Notes: a model not told the origin generated them from the sequence alone. A stretch of 64,000 bases of DNA from Gnetum montanum (GCA_015680685.1 MNCI01018262.1:35158-99157); one strand, 5' to 3'. Positions 1-12,510 are shown, numbered from the stretch's first letter. Numbers and translations are program-made.

Positions 1-3000
1 AAAATCATCCCATTTGATTTGAAATTTTAGTTTGCCATTGTAATTCACATGGCCACAATGATTCACTCACCATCAAGATCAAGCTCATTGAATGAATTTG
101 TTTGAATTCTAGGCTACATTCCATCATCAATCACCCATGAATAATATTTCTTCTAGTCCAAGAACCCAAGAGAAAGAGGTCCCAAAAATTATCCTATCTC
201 AAAAACATTCATCAAAGGACACACCATCTTGGGATGCCAAGAATACAAAGCATCAACTTGAGAGAACCTTAGGCAAGGACATGCCCTAGCCTCTCAACAA
301 TAGGATTTTCCATGGGGCTTTTAGCAGAATTACACATCAGGGCACAAATGCTGCTTACAACATAGAGAGGAGGTGCTTCAAAGACAAGCATAGGGAAAAT
401 ACCATACATCATGCTTGGCCTTATCACAAGGTGTGGCACAAGTCTACAATAAGGAGACCACTGACTCACTTAAAAAAACCACATCTAATACTTTTGTATG
501 CATAACTATTCAAACTGTATATATCACAACATTTCATTACAAGCATACACACCTGAGGATAGGAATACATTTAGTGGGCATAGTACATGACATTTGGGAA
601 TACTACCCAAGCCTAAAAGCCTATAGGGAAAACTACCCAAGCCTATCCTAAGTTGAAGGATTTAGACCACCAAGAGCACACCAAAGTTGCATCATGTTGT
701 TCTAAGGAAAACTTGTCTTTGCCTCTGCATGTATACGAACATCTATTTCACTACATCCATTACATGACTATCACTACATGTACATGAACAACCGTTGCAC
801 TAAACCCACTACATGACTACCATCAAGTGAAAATGAACTGAGACACAAACACAATGATTGAACAATGTAACATGCTAACTGAGAATCCACCACTTGCCAC
901 AATGGGACCTCAAGGCATTAGTCACCCCTAGGCCACCAGTATCTAGCTTGGCTAGGGATGCTATTCTATGCCATCTACTAACCCAATATCTACAAGGTCT
1001 AGGATGGACAACCATCCTCTATTAGTGCTCACCCAGCACTGAGAGGTAAACAAATCATGATGTACCCATTGCACCACCATAGCATCGGTACTGATAAATC
1101 AACAACCCAATGTTGGCAATTTGAGACCAAGTAACCAATTCATGAAGGCTTCAAGATCACACATCTTCCCCATAGACATAGTACTCATAAAATCAATTGA
1201 GGTCACCATTAGCTACATATTTTTACTTGTGCTACCTACAAGATGAAGACAATAGCTAAGGAATAGAGTTAGCAAGAGCATGATTGGCACATCAACCTCA
1301 TATATAACGATCAAGCATGATCACACAATAAAGAAATATTAATCTCAAAAAATCATAGAGAGTAAGACCTTAGCAACACGAATAGAGATCAATCATACAA
1401 AACATTGATCGATCAATTAGATACACTCACACAAAAGAATATATCATGATACACACCTAAAGTGAGAGAACTAGAACACTGTCAAAATTCCAAGATTTGC
1501 ATACAACAAGCTTTCCCAGCCACTGACACTGGTTCCCATCAAGATCAAAATCTCAACAAATTCATAAGAGGCATGGGCAATAAAGATTCATTATCTCAAC
1601 ATGAACGTAAGGAGGGAGACCAAGGTCTAGCCAACAATAGGTCTCAACAAAGCTCCAAATCTCGATACAAAGAGCAACATCAAAGTGGATGTGTCTACAA
1701 GGAAGACTCTCATCAAGAGAGGTGAGGTCTCAACAAGAACCAACAATAAGATGACCTACTCCAGACAGTTTCCAAATCAAAATTCCCAAGAAATAACACC
1801 AACCAAAGAAGTGATGCCATAAAACCAAGGGTAACACAACTAGCTCAAATTAGGGAGCATAACACATGAAAGGTTCGCAACAAGGGTAATCATTCCCAAA
1901 GTGTAAGAGGTTGTCAAAATAAGAACCACCATAATTTATCCTTGGGAGGGCACAGATGGACTCAAAATGCATCCTCAATAATCCCAACAATGAGTCATCA
2001 CACTATGTAGAGCACAAACCTTATGTTACAAATGATAGACACAACGAAAGAGACACGCATGTAGAATTTGAAAATGCAAGTAAATAAGACACACCTACAC
2101 AACTAGACAAACATACACTTGCAAACACAAGCATATGAAGTCTACTAACAATGGTCTTGATCCACCCAAAATAAGGCTCAGTATAAGCATATGTCCAAAG
2201 GCCCTCCATCCCAAGGTACTTGGGAACCAACATGTTCTAATTTGTATTTCCCATGCTCACTATATCTAGGGTGAGTGGGAGTGCAAGGATACCACATCCT
2301 ACACAATTTAATCAATGCCATCTTAATAAATGTCATCTAGGTGGAGACCAAAGTGGAGACTAGGTCCAATTCATCCCAAATGAATCACTAGAGACTAGAG
2401 GTAAGAGCTCCTTGAGCAACAACAATCTATACATTTCCAATAGAACTCTTCCCTACCATATCAAATTAAAATGTAACTGGTTCAACCACAAGTAAACCAG
2501 TGGAGGACAATACCACAACACAATCATATACATCCTCTAGAAGAACAACATACATCAATTGCTCACAATGTAACATTGGCCTGATAATGAAGAGTGTAAG
2601 AATCTTACCATAAGGAAACTCTTCAAAGAACACATAAGGATATGATCCTATACCACCCAGATATCAATTCAAAAGGACCATAAATAGAACAATCTTGATG
2701 ATGTCACACAACCAAAGGGCACATGAATATTGCAACACAATTACAAAATGATCCAATACCATCTGTAACAACGTTGTTCCAATGTTGTCTAGCAACCTAA
2801 GAAATTAACTGAGATCTCATGGATCTAGGGTAGAAGACATGGGGAATACACATCTAACAAGCAAGCAACCCATGGAAGGGTATAAGTGGCAACACACCTT
2901 CTTAAAATATGAGAATTCACCTCAAGGAGAATGACTAAACTTTAAACGAGGACCTTCCAAACAAGTACACAAGCAATCCTATTGACAAGATCATTGGAAG

Positions 3001-5040
3001 GGTAAATAATGCATCTACAAGGGGGTACCTCACCCCCAAACCCCTCATGATCTGGTACAAGGTTCATCTTGGCACCACACCAAAACTATCTAGTCCTAGC
3101 TACCTACATATCTACGACCATTGCAGGATCATGGCCATGTAGTTCTCTAAGTGAGGGTAGTATGAAGAGGACTTAGAAAGGGATGCAATAGGAGGGTGTC
3201 CTACTACTGGCTTAGTACCACCAAGCTAGGATGGGCTTTCTAACACTTGATTTCCACCCAAGGTCACCTCAAAGTGTTTCATGGTCCTTGAACCATGTGG
3301 ATGGCCCAGGAGAACCACTACCCTGAGACATCTCTCACAATGTACTTCCTTTTCCTTGTCTTTTCCATAGTAACCTACATGTGGCTCATGCTTCATACAT
3401 GTTATACACTTTTGCTCTAGGTGTGATCCCAACATGCCTCACACTACTCTTGCATTCACTAGTGTGACTTGGTTGCATCCCTAATATGACTTTCTCTATG
3501 GGCAAAACCATAAGGAAAAATACCAAACAAGAACTATTGTGACCATGTCGTGGATGTACTATGAATTTTGCATCTCTTCCCATGTACCATAACCACCTCA
3601 TAGGTTTCTCATGACCTCTCTATAGCATGGAAACATCACTACTTCCATCATGACCCTAGCATAGCTAAGCCATGGCTCATGTCCAATGTAAAACCTTGAC
3701 CATAGCTTCATCATATGGGCACCATTACTTATGTCAGACATAGAATTCCATAAAAATGATGTGTCACAAGGATGTAATATATTGAACTTGAAAAACCCTT
3801 GGTCATGACTAGACCATGACCTTGCTATGATATGATAATCACTCATGCTCCATGATAAAAACAAATAATAGTGACAAAAGAAATTCATAGTGACCCACAT
3901 GTGTAACATGTCCAAACATATTCATAATTATATGTCCTATGCATTCCTTGAATACTAGCAATGAAGATGCTACCATACCTAAAGCCCATAAACATGTCTT
4001 CAAAACCTTGCAAATGCAATTCTTGGTATGCAACACAAATCTCAGACCAATAACAATATAACATCAATATGACATCATACTAAGAAACAACATGCACATG
4101 AAATGTGCATGATGGCCAAACTATCCCACAAGCAATAACCCATGAGCATGCACAATGATCTAAATGGAGAATAAGAAAATAGTTTACAATAAGAAAATAG
4201 TAAAGACTACCCACTAAACTGAAGTAATTTGTTAATTTCTAAATAACTACAACCAAAGCACAAATGACTCAAATGACATTTTGGGTTTATCAAAACTTAA
4301 ACTTAGACTCTCAAGTCACAACTTACCCAAAACCAACTTCCCAAGGTCCCAAAAATCACATAAATATATTAGAAATATGAGGAGAATGAAGAAGAAGACA
4401 AAACCACAAGAAATCAAAAGCACAAGAATAGTCACAAGGATAATGAAATATGTTTTATATTTATAATATAAATAAGTTATGTTTACTTTTTATTTATGAT
4501 TTTTATTTTCATAAATTCCTATCCATTTTCCCCATTCCTAACTAATGCTATGGGATCCACACTTTGTATCCCACTCATGGGGTATTCAATCAAAATACTG
4601 ATTGAACCTATGGACACCATCTCACATCTACGACATATCTAAAAAACCTTATATGCCTAATAAAAAATGCCAACTAATATTATGGCTCAAGTATGCATAA
4701 CATCATAACATGTTCTACCAAGCAATACTAACATCATGAACATGAATACATGAAATAGCATAATGTAAATCAAGATCATACTTGTCAAGTATCAAGTCTT
4801 CTTCTACAATCCTTATACCTTGCCAACCACACATCTAATAAGATTAGTATGCATAATCATGATAAGTCATAACCATAAGAATACCATCATAAGGTCTTAA
4901 AGAATATATCATTTAAATATGAAAACTAACTACATGCCCTCATGATCCCCAACTAAGTCTAATAGCATGCATACAAGTATAACACAATACCATAAGGTCC
5001 TAGAGTAAATGGTTACATTATATGAAAAAAAATATTCACT
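1..5040. other. Unassigned AT-rich, CpG-poor intergenic DNA
   Basis: I recognise no gene, repeat terminus or RNA here. All open frames are short (under about 105 codons), overlap each other on both strands and show no domain motif. CA/TG dinucleotides are very frequent and CpG is scarce, as expected of old methylated repeat DNA that has lost CpG by deamination. It is probably decayed transposon sequence, but nothing in it lets me name the family. Confidence 0.5.
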
Positions 5041-5049
5041 ACTTGGAAT

Positions 5050-6060
5050 CCAATTTTGATAATGAGTATCTTGTCCATTGCATAACCTTTCTTACATTTC
5101 ATTAATAAAGATACTAAAGAGAGTTAAAGAAAGTGGACAACCTTGCTTAACTTTAGTTTTTTTCTAAAATTAAAAGTGTTCCTCTAAATTGTTATTTTTA
5201 ATTTCAATAATAATTTCCTTATACAATTTTAGAGTTGTTGCAACCAATTTTGAAGGAAGGCCAATTTTATGCAATCACAACCATAGTTTTGTACAAACCA
5301 ATGAATCATATATATGCTTGTGCAAAATCAACAAAATAAAGAAATTGTTTTTTTCTTATGTTTTTTTATAAACTTCATCCAATGTTTGAGAGTAACTCAA
5401 CGATCAATATTGTAGTGATTTTGTTTAGAACTTGCTTAGCACCTTGCATTTATCTTGTTAATTTTAGCCTAAGAACTAATTCTCTTTTCTCATGAAGTGT
5501 CCAATAAGTTAGAAAAAATATTACTCACAATAATCATTCCACAATTGTTCAAATTATTTTTATCTCCATTTTTATATAAAAAGATAGCCTTACAAGTTTT
5601 CCGATGTTGATCTAATCCTTGATCCATTGTTAAATCAAATCAATACCAAATTTTTCTTTGAATAGCAGGTCTAGCCTACTTAAATAATCCTACATATAAA
5701 TAATCTAAATCTACAACTTTTCCAAATGCTAGCTTTTTAATAACCTCTATGACTTCTTCAAGAGTAAATTGGAGAGGTGTTTGTTGTATAATAGTAGTAG
5801 AATTATCATCTTCTTTTGTAAATAGTTTATTATAAAACAAGTAAACATCTTGAAAAGAAAAATTAATTGATAAAGAGGCTTTATAACGAAAATATTGCCA
5901 AAATGATCTAGGCTCTTTTTTAATGGTGTATGCAAAATATTCTTGATGCTTTGTAACAAAACATTATCCCAAGAAGATACTTGACACATTATTTTTCTTT
6001 AAGCATTAGCACTATGACATTCTAACTTTACCTGAGATAGAGTTCTAGGTGTTCAAGGTA
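5050..6060 (-). mobile_element. RTE-type non-LTR retrotransposon relic (reverse transcriptase)
   Basis: The minus strand reads as a broken LINE reverse transcriptase. In order: a linker ending FTLEEVIEVIKKLAFGKVVD (about 5720-5780), the conserved stretch before the first RT motif; a region resembling GMIIVSNIFSNLL and EKRISS (about 5480-5560); FVDFAQAY near 5330, matching the FVDFKKAFD catalytic block; and VKQGCPLSLTLFSIFINE at 5098-5151, the hallmark QGCPLSP block. Order and wording match plant RTE-clade LINEs. Stops and frameshifts lie between every block, so no protein can be made. The endonuclease part and the 3' end are not recognisable here. A separate RTE 3' end lies at 22765-23025 on the other strand. 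Confidence 0.8.
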
Positions 6061-6195
6061 TGTAGTTTAGGCATAAATTGTTTTATTAAAAATAGATGTA
6101 TTTTCTTCTATTTGTTCTAACCAAGCATTTATATCCATTAAGTAAACTTTGCATGTTTTTTACTAACATTGTATGTTTGTAAACTTTGTATGTTT

Positions 6196-6353
6196 GTTAA
6201 GTCTTAGGTTGAGTGCATACACCCCAAACTCTTGAAGATGTGAGATTATTGGGCAACATCCCTTAGGATGGTCATATTGGCATATCTCACATCCATCGTC
6301 ATTGTTTGTGTCAGAATCCACAACCTCTTCAGTGATAGCCATTTTTCCCTTAC
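6196..6353 (-). pseudogene. Element B gag, C-terminal fragment (left of nested element A)
   Basis: This is the downstream part of the gag gene whose upstream part lies at 13317-15088; the 6.95-kb element A was inserted between them. It encodes the acidic linker and the zinc-knuckle-like motif CEICQYD of the family, seen in full in the siblings (C-x2-C-x3-H-x3-C), then GVYALNP-like residues in a shifted frame. The match to siblings stops abruptly near 6196, where unrelated sequence next to the RTE relic begins. Element B is therefore truncated at its 3' side and has no protease, pol or 3' LTR in the window. Confidence 0.8.
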
Positions 6354-6358
6354 CTTTG
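6354..6358. repeat. Target site duplication of element A, left copy
   Basis: CTTTG directly precedes the TGATGAG terminus of element A and recurs at 13312-13316 directly after its other terminus. Both copies lie in the gag coding sequence of element B, so removing A plus one copy restores the alignment with sibling gag genes. Confidence 0.92.
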
Positions 6359-7133
6359 TGATGAGTGGCGAGGTATACCTACACTCAACCATATGAATAC
6401 GAGTGTTACACGCACGATCCAGTCGAACTCTGTAGACTAAGTGCCTACACGCCTTATGGAACACTTAAGGTTAATCATTCATTATCTTCCTAGACTTACT
6501 TGTACTTGTCATGGTTGTATGGTTAAGTAAGTCTGAGGTATGTGATTTTTATGTCTTTTATCTTTTATCGCCTATGCTAATGAGGGAAGGGTGAAGAGAC
6601 TAAGTAACTAACTTTAACTAACTAAGTTCTAATGCCTAGCATCAATATCTATCCCACTTGCCATTCACACCCTGAACCAATGCAACCTTCTGGGATTACC
6701 AAACGCTATTCGTTACTGGGATTACCAAGCGTAACCCACATGCTCGAAGTGGTCTACTGAATGCACTTAACTAAGAGTGTTGAGGGTTGAGAAAGATTAA
6801 CTAGGAAAGTAGTAAATAACATTAATTAAAGTCCTATTTAGCTTAGTCCATGCACTACAAGGTTTATCCAAAAGTTCATCTTTATTTCCATACACAAATG
6901 TGTGCTTAGGTACAATATTTGCTCGAATAAAGATCCGTTCACTTTGAGACTCCTACTGCGGGCACATGGAAATTATTCTATCTCTGGAAAGGTAAAACTA
7001 CCAGAGTTTTGCTAAGGGTCTAGATCTAGATGAGAAAACAAGGGGAAGCTACCTCTTATTTATAGAACTAGTGGCAAGCTGCCATATCATGTACGCAATA
7101 TTGCAGGAAAGGATGCAATATCGTGTCCCATCA
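6359..7133 (-). repeat. 3' LTR of element A
   Basis: 775 bp, starting TGATGAG and ending CCCATCA on the plus strand, aligned throughout with the 783-bp LTR at 12529-13311. The minus-strand TATA box (TATAAATAAGAG) lies at 7053-7064. The U3 side next to it carries ATATC-containing palindrome remnants (about 7080-7130). The paired motif GGATTACCAAACG / GGATTACCAAGCG lies near 6693-6731. Confidence 0.93.
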
Positions 7134-7145
7134 TACTCCCATGAC
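7134..7145 (-). other. Polypurine tract of element A
   Basis: On the minus strand GTCATGGGAGTA abuts the 3' LTR. The equivalent in C, D, H and F reads ATGGGGGTA or GTGGGGGTA, so the run of G residues is the conserved part. Plus-strand DNA synthesis of the element would start here. Confidence 0.75.
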
Positions 7146-9072
7146 TGAATAAAAAATCATCCTTGAGTTCTTTACAAAATATTGGGAAGGTATAGGATTA
7201 TTGAATGGAATGACTCTAATGATGAATGGGATGACATGTGAATGGATCATCATTACAAAACATGACAAAAATTAGTGTTCATGACAACAAGAGTGAACAC
7301 TCTATACATTTGACATCAGGCCTTATTGGTAGTTGAGAGAAGAGAGAGAAAAGAAGAAGAATTCTGCTGCTACCAATGCCAAGATTGTGCCTTTCGTTGT
7401 CTATCCATAAGCGTGCCATCAATCTTGTTCCTTGTATAACTGTTCCAGCACTAGTCCATTCCAAGTGTTTCCTCCAGATCCAATCTATTGTTGTATGATT
7501 GCCATCTGCACACATAACATAGTCTTATATTAGCAAGGGTAAATAAATCACAATGTAGTTAATACCTTGCCTTAGTATAAGGTCCATTGGCTGAGTTGTG
7601 ATATGGCTACTACAGATTTGGAGACATAATATTAGTGACTACCGAAGATGTAAGGTGTAGGGGTTAGAAGAAAATCAAAAAAATTGGACAAGGACCCCCA
7701 TGACTGAGAGCGAACCTCCAGTAGTGATAGAATGGAAAAAGAAAAGGAATAAGAAAGATGGATAAAAAGAAACAACGGAAACGTCGATAAAATGGATGTC
7801 AAAGATGGAGATGAACAAAATAAATGGTGATTGCGGGAATGTTTAAGGAAAAGAAATTAACGGGTGCACCAAATAGAAATGCTAATGAGTCCTCCCCAAA
7901 GCAAGCTCATGCCCTTAATGCCCTAACATTTCCACATTCAAAGAGTTCATAGGCTCTAGGAATGTCATTTGGAAATAAGAGTTAAAGTCTTAACCACAAG
8001 AGTTTACCAAAAAGAAAACAATGCATCAACTAAAATATGGACTATTGATATAATTGGCAATGAGGTGAAAAATGGAGAAGAATGATGGAAGGAAATCCCA
8101 AGACCAAGGTGGTGTACAGCCCCTTGTGTATTTCATGGTTAATGTGACTTCGTAAATCTCATTCCAAATCTAGCCTCAAAAAAACCACATCCAGTGACTT
8201 TGCATTAATACATTCGGCCAAACCATCCACTTAAAGTAATAAGAATGCTTCCACCAAAGAGTCACCAACATTCTGACAACATGAAAGAGGAGATAGGAAG
8301 TGAGGAAGGGCCTTAGTTAGAGGGAACATTTTTATTTATATTTTTAGTTCCATAACCAGTGCTTGTAGCCCAAATGATTATTTTGTCTAAGGGGTGTGCT
8401 TTGAATTCTCACTATTTTTTTTTGTTTTATGTTTTTATACGTGAGAACCACACCATGCAAAGACTTTGTTAAATTTATTAGCTCAGCTTCTCGATAATAA
8501 GTCAATGTCAGAATGGGAAGGAAAACTCAAGAAGAAAACATCCAAGCACCCAAGAGAATGGCCAACACAAATGCATCAAATCCCCTTGAAGCCACACCCT
8601 TTTCAATCCTTAAGTCCTTCCTTAGTTTGAGAAATACTCAGTCACTAATTCACTGAAAGTTGTTATTTAGAAAGGGACTGTACATTTCCAAGCCTAGAGA
8701 GACCATAGAAATTTATGGATGTATGGATGAAGTGAACTCACTGCCTTTTATATCAAAAGAACCATACCTTAGTATCAACATCATAACTTTAAAGGTAAAA
8801 ACCAAACATTAGCAATCAATAGAGTACACTTCATACTACCATCAATGGAGCACTTATTAAGTGACAAACTTAACAAAACAAAACCAAATAAGCAAACACA
8901 CAAAGAAATGAAAGAGTATAATGATGTTGTAAAACAAAAAACAAAAAGAGTTAAGAAATTTGTAAAAAAAATGTGTAAAACAAAAACTTAAAAAGGAATT
9001 GAGGGCCTCAATTGATTAGCATGTGTGGTCATCTCCCCCATGACTGAATTGAAAGGGAGAGATCCAAAATAA
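7146..9072 (-). other. Element A conserved 3' region with extra-ORF remnant
   Basis: About 1.9 kb between the deletion joint and the polypurine tract, with no continuous reading frame. The same blocks recur at matching places in C, D, H and F: a CCCCATGACTGAGAG-like stretch (about 7697), a TCCTCCCCAAAGCAAGCTC stretch (about 7890) and a GTGAGAACCACACCATGCAA stretch (about 8442). On the minus strand it ends at TGTGTGCAG followed by ATGGC near 7500-7510, which looks like a splice acceptor before an ATG. Element H has a long extra ORF at this place; A has only a decayed stub of about 370 bp. Role unproven. Confidence 0.6.
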
Positions 9073-10398
9073 TGAGCATTTGTTTGAATTTCTTAAAAGT
9101 GTCCAACTTCTCCCAATTGATGTTTTCAAGTTAAGGGTTGGAAGTTGGCAACGCTCATATTCCAATGTATTTATGCTCTCGTTATGGGTGTAGGTTGTTC
9201 CCCTAGTTTTTTCCATGCATGTTGGCAAGTTGCTCCTTTGATTAGCTGTCAACCACGAGGTATCCTCTTGTTGTATGGTTGCTACATACAGGCACTTTTG
9301 TATGTTGACTTCTTGGGCACACCGGTTGCATGCAGGAAATGTTGAAAATTTCTGTATGCTATCACCCTCTGAGTCACTATATGTGATGCATGAAACCTTC
9401 TTCTTCTCAATCTTTCCATAAGTGTTTTCCTTAGATATCTCTAGGGAAAGATCACGGATTCCTAGGCATCCATCTATTGTACTCAACCATGTCCTTCCCA
9501 TTATTATTGGGAAGTCCCCTTTGTCATTGTTTACGTGGATCACTAGGAAATCAGCTGGGTATGACTAACCACACACAGTGGTAACAATGTCCTCAATCTA
9601 TCCCAAAGGAACAGTGATGGATTGGTCAGCCAACTCTAAGTGAATATTGCTCTTCTTGAGTGGAGGCAAGTTCCAGGCTTTATACATTTTTTATGAGATT
9701 AAGTTGACTCCAGAACCAGAGTCAAGAAGAGCCTTATGAGGTTCATTCCCAACGACTTGGAGATAAATTAGGGGGCTTCCAGGATCAGATAATTTCTTGG
9801 GAAGGTGGCCCACCTTGATCTAGTCAATAATAGCATGTGTTAACATAACTGTATATGTTGAGCTCTATTGTTGATTTGAAGGGAGCTCCGAAGCCTTATT
9901 TGATGAAGAGGCATTTTAGGGCTCAACTGCTTATGGTTGTGAGAGCTTGTTTGGGCTTTTGGTTTTAAAGAAAGTTCTTCTCTTTGTACGGTTGTTAGAA
10001 CTAGCAGCGGGTTGAAGGTTTATAACTCCTGTAGCATTGTGTTGCTGCAGTTGAGTGGGTAGTTCCCCTTGCATTATTGGAGCAGGTGGTAGTGGAACTA
10101 TTGATGTGAGAGTGGTGGATGGATTTGGAGGACAGTATACATGTGGTGTGTTTCTCCCAGGAGAAGGAGTCTTATAATACTCCTGGGCTTGGTAGTGATG
10201 TCGTGGTGTCATATGACTCATAGAGCGAGTTGGAGAGATTGGCTGCTGCACGTAGTAGCCATATGGATCTGGTTGTCGATAAGGGTATTGTTGCCTTGGC
10301 AGTGGCATCCCCCATGACTGTGGGTATTGCCACTGCTGGTGTTGCTCTATAGGTTGTGGTGGAGTTCCACTTGGGTAATATGTTAAGGGTTGGTGGAA
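9073..10398 (-). pseudogene. Element A protease region (retroviral-type aspartic protease)
   Basis: Follows gag in the same frame after a single UAG. It begins with a Pro/Gln/Tyr-rich linker (about 9931-10390), then the protease: the active-site block ALLDSGSGVNLIS at about 9700-9740 (catalytic Asp in D-S-G), then LPIIMGR-like wording as DFPIIMGRTWLSTIDGCLGI (about 9450-9510). The open stretch 9016-9543 is the least damaged part. Stops occur at several points between linker and active site. The region ends at ENINW-like residues, where siblings with pol continue into reverse transcriptase; here the sequence jumps to the post-integrase region. Confidence 0.8.
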
Positions 10399-12383
10399 CT
10401 ACCTTGGGTTACCTTGGGGATAAGGTAACCAATGACGTGCTTGCCATTTGTTAAGTGTTGGGTTGAGTGCATACACCCCAGACTCTTGTAGATGTGAGAT
10501 TATTGGGCAACATCCCTTAGGATGGTCATATTGGCATATCTCACATCCACCGTCATCGTCTATATCTGAATCCAAAACCTCTTCAGTGATAGACATTTTA
10601 CCCTTATCTTTATTATGTGCATTGACCACTTCTCTCTTCTTTTTCTTATCATAGTCACTACCTCTCTCCTTAGACTCTTCTACGACTTTCAGAATAGTTT
10701 TGAATCTACTGTCTAAGGAGTCCCACATTTGGTCTACCTTAGTCAACACTTCAGTTGTTAATTTTTGTAGTGGCAAGATTTTCCTATGCACCAACTCTTC
10801 GAGTGGTGACTCTTCCTCATCCTCACAGAATCTCACTCCCCTTTTTTAGAGGGAAGGATCACGATTGTATTCTTCCACACTTTCTCTATTTTGTAGCTCA
10901 CCTTCTTCCTTAGCTACTTGTTCCAACAATCTATGGATTCGTTGGGACCTAAGCTTAGATAATCTCCCTTGGGCATATGTTCCAAGGGTTCTCCTAGTTT
11001 CATGCCTAAGTCCATCTACGAGATGGCTTAGTTGATCCTACTGCGAGTAGTCATGGCCCGAGCAACAATGTAACAGTGTATAATAGTGGCCCATGGCAGC
11101 ATCCAAGGATTCATGAGTACCCTGCTTCCATCCTTGGATCTGTTTACGCAGGTTGGACACTCGGGAGTATGTTTGATATTTATCATTAAATAATTATAAC
11201 ATCATAATCCACCTCATAATGGTCTCTGGTTCTACAAACTGGTAACAGCTTTTTGCTTCCTTTATGAGTGTCCTAGGAAATAACTTTAATTTCTTCCACT
11301 CGTTCTCAATGTTCTACAAGGCGCAAGCATCATGAAATGCCTGTAAGTGGTTTTGCAGATCAGCGTTGTATCCCCCCTCGAATCATGGGATATTGTTCAT
11401 GTCTATTCTCTTAATCTGGCTATCTTTTTGATTCCTTGTAGGTATTCTAACAGCCTCCGTAATATCTAGCAGACTCCGGATTGCAAGTAGGGATTCTTCA
11501 TTGTCATTTCTCTCGTAGCGTCTATCATGCCTACGTGGTTCCCTACTTTCCCTCCTTTCATGCCTTGATTCTTTCGAGTGCCCTTTTCCTCTCTCTCGAC
11601 TCTCTCATCAAGGTTTCTCATTTGCTTACCTTTGTCCTCACTGTTGGGCTCTTTGTGGCTGCGTCTCGATGTTGAAGGAGATGGTGAATGCCTTGATGAA
11701 GGGGAAGAAGAAGGAGAGTCATTGCCATGACGATGCCTCCTACCTTCTCTTCAGTGATCCTTGCCTTAATTGTGATGATGTTCAGAATGCTCACCCTTGT
11801 CATGTGTCTATGTTCCCACGTTGAACACTTGGTGTTCATGGGGATTAGAACCAAAGTCATGAATCATGGAGTGTAGGTTTTGAAACACCACCTCTTGACC
11901 ATCATTAGGAGGGGAAACATTTTTTTGTGGGGCACCTATGAGAATAGGTTTACCACCCTTAATTTCATTTATAATGGGTGAAGCATTGTGGGGGCCTTTT
12001 CCCTTCAACGATGTGTGGTAACTCTCCTACCGCTCATCCCATTGACGTTGCACTTTAGTCGGATGATAATCCCATGCCTTGTAATTGCACGCAATGTACT
12101 CAGCGTATAATTGCGACATGTCAATTCATGCAAGGGCACAAAGAAGCATGTTGGGGGCAGCTCTATCTGGAGTTAACACTATGTTACCTTCCAAATCTCT
12201 CCAATGTAGCTATTCATCTTGATGGAAGACAAAGGTAACGTTGGGTACGTATTTATCATGATGAATGTACACCACACTGAATTCTTGAGGACCTGGTGGA
12301 TTTTGGTTATGTGTCTAGTGCTACCGACTATCTCTAGTGTTATCCCTAGGTGGTGAGGTGCCCTTGTTCGAAGAAGAAGACAT
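10399..12383 (-). pseudogene. Element A gag (nucleocapsid-type structural protein)
   Basis: Starts at the ATG at 12381-12383 with MSSSSNK, the same start as in B and C. Recognisable parts in order: an N-terminal domain, a Ser/Pro-rich and basic segment, the retrotransposon gag domain (helical core with WKKLKLFPRTLI-like and GWKQGTHESLDAAM-like wording, about 11100-11480), an acidic EDEEESPLEELVHRK segment (about 10790-10830), and the zinc-knuckle-like CEICQYDHPKGCCP (about 10500-10545). Early stops (one about 20 codons in) and frameshifts break it, but 10399-10836 is open. It ends at a UAG (10399-10401) that is also present in C, D and E. Confidence 0.82.
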
Positions 12384-12510
12384 TGTGTCTTATTCGGTGT
12401 GCTGATTAACCGTTATATAATTTTTTGTTTAATTAATCCTAAGGGTTCGTTTAAGCTCCCAACGATGTGAGTGATTTCCTATGTTCTACTTAGCACACAA
12501 ACAACTTAGT

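Noticed and set aside
1462-1725. 87-codon Gln/Ser/Lys-rich frame
   Set aside because: No start context, no homologous motif and low-complexity composition; could not be supported as a gene.
3598-3915. 105-codon Met/His/Trp-rich minus-strand frame
   Set aside because: Driven by repeated CATG and CATGACC-like words in the DNA; no protein pattern.
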